Source of the DNA: Kamptonema formosum PCC 10802
GTDB lineage: Bacteria; Cyanobacteriota; Cyanobacteriia; Cyanobacteriales; Oscillatoriaceae
DNA: 64,000 bases
Assembly: GCF_000332335.1 (NCBI RefSeq)
Contig: NZ_KB235948.1
Span: 1,896,552 to 1,960,551, forward strand
Direction of reading: 5' to 3'
This document shows positions 61,516-64,000 of this stretch, piece after piece. Below the pieces are notes generated by a model. The model was given only the letters and a program-made list of their open reading frames with translations. It was not told the DNA's origin and made no database searches. Each line of letters opens with the position of its first letter. Position 1 is the first letter of the stretch. A program made the position numbers and the translations under genes.

Positions 61516-62817
61516 TCACAAAATGGGCAGATCAATGGTAAATTCTGTCCCCTCTCCCGGCAGAGAATGACAGCTCAGCCGCCCGCCATGTTTTTCTTCT
61601 ACAATCTGGCGAGAAATAGACAGTCCGAAGCCGGTGCCTTTACCCACCGGCTTGGTGGTGAACAAGTGGTCGAACACCCGGGCGCGGACTGACTCGCTCA
61701 TCCCCTGGCCATTGTCTTTAATAGAAATGACCAGCCGGTTTGAATCCACCAGGCCGGTGCGAATCTCAATCCGGTTGGGATTCGCCTCGATTTGCTCATA
61801 GGATCGCCCAGCGTTAGATTCGTCAAGGGCATCAATTGCATTGCTCAGCAGGTTCATAAATACCTGATTCAGCTGGCCCGGGTAACACTCAATCTCCGGC
61901 ACCTCTCCATACTCGCGCACCACCCCGATTTCGGGGCGATCTTTGTTGGCTTTGATGCGGTGTTTCAAAATCGTTATTGTGCTGTCAATCCCCTCATGGA
62001 TATTGAACTCCACCGGCGCGTTAGAATCCGAGCGAGAGAAGGTTCTCAGAGAGATGCTGATATTGCGCAGGCGGTCCGTTCCTTCCCGCATTGATAAAAG
62101 CATTTTTGGGAGGTCTTTGCTCAAAAACTCTAAATCAATTTCCTCAATAAACTCCTCAATATGAGAGCCTGGCTCCGGATATTCTTCCTGATATAGCTTC
62201 AGTAAAGCTAGCAAATTATGCATGTATTCTACCGTATGTTTGATATTGCCATCAATGAAATTTATGGGATTGTTGATTTCATGGGCCACCCCAGCCACGA
62301 GCTGGCCGAGTGTGGACATCTTTTCATTTTGCACCAGTTGCAGCTGAGATTGCTGCAAGTCGTGGAGCGCCTGACTCAGTTCGGCAGTCCGCTCCTCCAC
62401 CCGTTTTTCCAGCTGTTCATTTTGCTCTAATAGCTTCTTCATCAGAGAGCGCAGTTTCAGGTGCACCCCGACGCGAGCTAAAACTTCTTCTTGCTGAAAC
62501 GGCTTCGTAATATAGTCTACCGCTCCGATTTTTAACCCTTTTACCTTATCGACGGGATCGCTGAGAGCCGTCATAAAAATTACTGGAATGTCCTGGGTTT
62601 TGGGGTTGCTCTTTAGCCTGGTGCAGGTTTCAAACCCGTCAATCCCCGGCATCATTACATCCAGCAGGATCAGGTCAGGACTCGCGTACTCCGCCTGCTT
62701 GATCCCCCTTTCGCCATCCGTAGCCACCAAGATTGTCCACCCCGACTCAGCCATTGCTCCAGAAAGCACTCTCAAATTTGTTGCGTTATCGTCAACCAAC
62801 AAAATTTTCCCCGTCAT
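61516..62817 (-). CDS. Receiver-histidine kinase protein, paralogue
   Basis: 433 residues. Receiver (KILLVDDNATNLRVLS, Asp in LILLDVMMPGIDGFE, Lys in YITKPFQ), then a coiled coil (LLEQNEQLEKRVEERTAELS) and the kinase core with AGVAHEINNPINFIDGN, LNQVFMNLLSNAIDAL, IKDNGQGM and GTGFGLSI. Soluble, and organised like the convergent gene at 59728; the two likely arose by duplication. Without a receiver partner known, the pathway is open; position suggests links with the chemotaxis cluster. Confidence 0.92.
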   Translation of the reverse strand: MTGKILLVDDNATNLRVLSGAMAESGWTILVATDGERGIKQAEYASPDLILLDVMMPGIDGFETCTRLKSNPKTQDIPVIFMTALSDPVDKVKGLKIGAVDYITKPFQQEEVLARVGVHLKLRSLMKKLLEQNEQLEKRVEERTAELSQALHDLQQSQLQLVQNEKMSTLGQLVAGVAHEINNPINFIDGNIKHTVEYMHNLLALLKLYQEEYPEPGSHIEEFIEEIDLEFLSKDLPKMLLSMREGTDRLRNISISLRTFSRSDSNAPVEFNIHEGIDSTITILKHRIKANKDRPEIGVVREYGEVPEIECYPGQLNQVFMNLLSNAIDALDESNAGRSYEQIEANPNRIEIRTGLVDSNRLVISIKDNGQGMSESVRARVFDHLFTTKPVGKGTGFGLSISRQIVEEKHGGRLSCHSLPGEGTEFTIDLPIL

Positions 62818-63000
62818 GGCTCGCCTCTAAAAAGACTTATCCTTTACCCGTCAATCTTACCACACCCATCTGCGGCTCAAGTCAAGCTTGTTAAACTGGG
62901 CTATCTGTCAAGAGGTGCGATCGCAAACTTTACTGGGAGCTTGGCGGGGAGGCTCCCAACGTTATTTCCTGGCTGCTCTCATATCCGGTTGCGCCAATTT

Positions 63001-63156
63001 TATAGCAGTAGCCACTTAGATTAGGACATTCAACCTTCAGGCCCGGCGGACGCCGCACCTACGTCTATATCCCAGCATTAATATGGGTTAGAACAATAGG
63101 ATCCGGAGTGCGGGGGTGCAGGCCGAAATGTACGAACCTAAGTGCATACTGCTATA
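63001..63156. repeat. MITE-A copy
   Basis: TATAGCAGTAGCCACTTAG to GCATACTGCTATA with AACCTTCAGGCCCGGCGGAC and CGGAGTGCGGGGGTGCA inside. It lies in the gap between the minus-strand kinases (62818-63393), where no gene was recognised. Confidence 0.88.
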
Positions 63157-63245
63157 TATCGCTGCAGGGCGCGGTATCCCCGGAGGTGTATCACCCGATA
63201 CATTTGCTTGTTGGGGTTTGTGCGATGTGCCGGTGGCAAAGACTA

Positions 63246-63319
63246 TATAGCGTTTCTCATCCTTTGTGAGGTGCTGAGAAACCCGGTTTCTTAAAGAAAC
63301 CGGGTTTCTGGGGGCTATA
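63246..63319. repeat. MITE-B copy, truncated
   Basis: TATAGCGTTTCTCA then GAGGTGCTGAGAAACCCGG and the usual central hairpin; the right end is abnormal (GGGGGCTATATATAGCG), followed by a further degenerate half copy to about 63375. Confidence 0.65.
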
Positions 63320-63393
63320 TATAGCGTTCTAGTTGTGAGAGCTGAGTTCCCCGGTTTCTTTAAGGAACGGGGGCTCTACAATCTCTCAAGTCT

Positions 63394-64000
63394 CTACCCC
63401 GAATTTTTCAACCAGCTCTCGACAAATTTTTCGATTTCCTCTATGGCAAAGCTGTCCGCAAATTGCCGCACCTGCGCGGCAAACGGGGCGTACCTCGCAT
63501 CGGATTTCTCTAGTTCGGCGCACGCCTCCTCTATCTCCTGAATATTTCCCATCATCGCTAAGTCGTAGAGTTTTTCTAATTCCGCTTTCGGTGGGGCAAC
63601 TATCTCACTCGTCTCTTCCTTCTTCTTCCTGCCTTCTTCTTGGCGCGCCGGCTTTGGCTCCTCCTCGCAGATCCATTGCAGCTCCAGATGCTCCTGCAAG
63701 ATCGTCAAAAGGTCGTCAACCCGCACCGGCTTGGGCAAAAAATCACTGGCTCCCGCCTCCAAACTTTTCTGCCGGTCACTCTCAAAAACACTCGCCGAAG
63801 AAACAATCACCGGCACAGTGTTCAGCTGGGGGTTGCTGCGGATGCGCCCCAGCATCTCAACGCCGTCCATCACCGGCATGGCTAAGTCCGTTACAATCAA
63901 GTCCGGCGGGCGCTCGGCTGCCCTGTCCAGCCCTTCTTCACCGTTGCTAGCCTCGATCGCAGAAAACCCAATCGATTCCAGCAGGGTGACGAGAACTGAC
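63394..64000 (-). CDS. Two-component protein, C-terminal end with receiver (partial)
   Basis: The frame is open to the window edge, so at least 201 C-terminal residues are visible. It contains most of a receiver domain: IEASNGEEGLDRAAE, phospho-acceptor in [31 protein letters not shown] and Lys in DFLPKPV. After a charged linker (EEEPKPARQEEGRKKKEETS) comes a helical module (LEKLYDLAMMGNIQEIEEAC to IEKFVESWLKNSG) often found at the end of cyanobacterial hybrid kinases. The N-terminal part, probably a hybrid histidine kinase, is outside the window. Confidence 0.85.
   Translation of the reverse strand, partial: SVLVTLLESIGFSAIEASNGEEGLDRAAERPPDLIVTDLAMPVMDGVEMLGRIRSNPQLNTVPVIVSSASVFESDRQKSLEAGASDFLPKPVRVDDLLTILQEHLELQWICEEEPKPARQEEGRKKKEETSEIVAPPKAELEKLYDLAMMGNIQEIEEACAELEKSDARYAPFAAQVRQFADSFAIEEIEKFVESWLKNSG

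Overview
The window reads as chromosomal DNA from a filamentous cyanobacterium. The indicators are a fraC-fraD-fraE-type operon (septal junction and filament integrity) at the left edge, a devBCA exporter, a COP23-domain protein, a truncated cyanobacterial-type KdpD, a secreted RGSGR-repeat (PatX-like) protein, and very many short interspersed repeats of the kind common in Oscillatoriales-like genomes. I see no rRNA, tRNA or CRISPR array and no intact insertion sequence. Species assignment and heterocyst capacity cannot be decided from the window.

Layout. 1-2047: the end of fraC, then fraD and fraE. 2.2-13.3 kb: housekeeping and accessory genes (larE, a methyltransferase, a DUF4864 protein, a Uma2 protein, a PhoD-like phosphatase, a C39-like protein, a histidine phosphatase, a decayed glucokinase, yebC, a UbiH-like hydroxylase, a cyclase-family protein). 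13.4-18.4 kb: a short-chain dehydrogenase, then devBCA on the minus strand with a divergent TetR gene and a perfect palindromic operator between them. 18.7-24.4 kb: a lipoprotein, a CHAT-domain pseudogene, repeat arrays, a second Uma2 protein, an acyl-CoA dehydrogenase and a PanE-like reductase. 24.4-31.6 kb: a possible structured RNA, small conserved genes, an EcsC/TerB protein, COP23, an MscS channel, an EamA pseudogene and many MITE-like repeats. 31.7-43.2 kb: a sensor kinase/NarL pair divergent from a kdp potassium-uptake operon (TrkA-C, kdpA, B, F, C, D), followed by a decayed second copy of the kdpF-C-D segment that retains rodA. 43.6-46.3 kb: a small periplasmic protein, an aldehyde dehydrogenase pseudogene and nested repeats. 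46.36-47.16 kb: the RGSGR-repeat gene. 47.8-64 kb: a chemotaxis-type cluster (cheW, cheR-TPR, receptors, Cys-rich cheW, cheA-REC, cheB) and three further two-component genes.

The most exciting item is the gene at 46359-47162. It encodes a signal-peptide protein with six HRGSGR motifs, five of them at an exact 35-residue period. RGSGR is the HetR-inhibiting pentapeptide of PatS and HetN, and PatX proteins carry related motifs. A multi-copy secreted precursor would resemble a polypeptide pheromone precursor. A terminator with a competing upstream pairing lies just before it. Together with fraCDE it suggests cell-cell signalling and multicellularity functions in this neighbourhood.

A second theme is active genome decay and remodelling. 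At least five genes are broken (glk, CHAT, EamA, aldehyde dehydrogenase, receptor remnants). The kdp-rodA segment was duplicated and the two copies have lost complementary parts. At least two families of TA-ended inverted-repeat elements are scattered through the intergenic DNA, and repeats supply start codons, stop codons and coding inserts to several genes.
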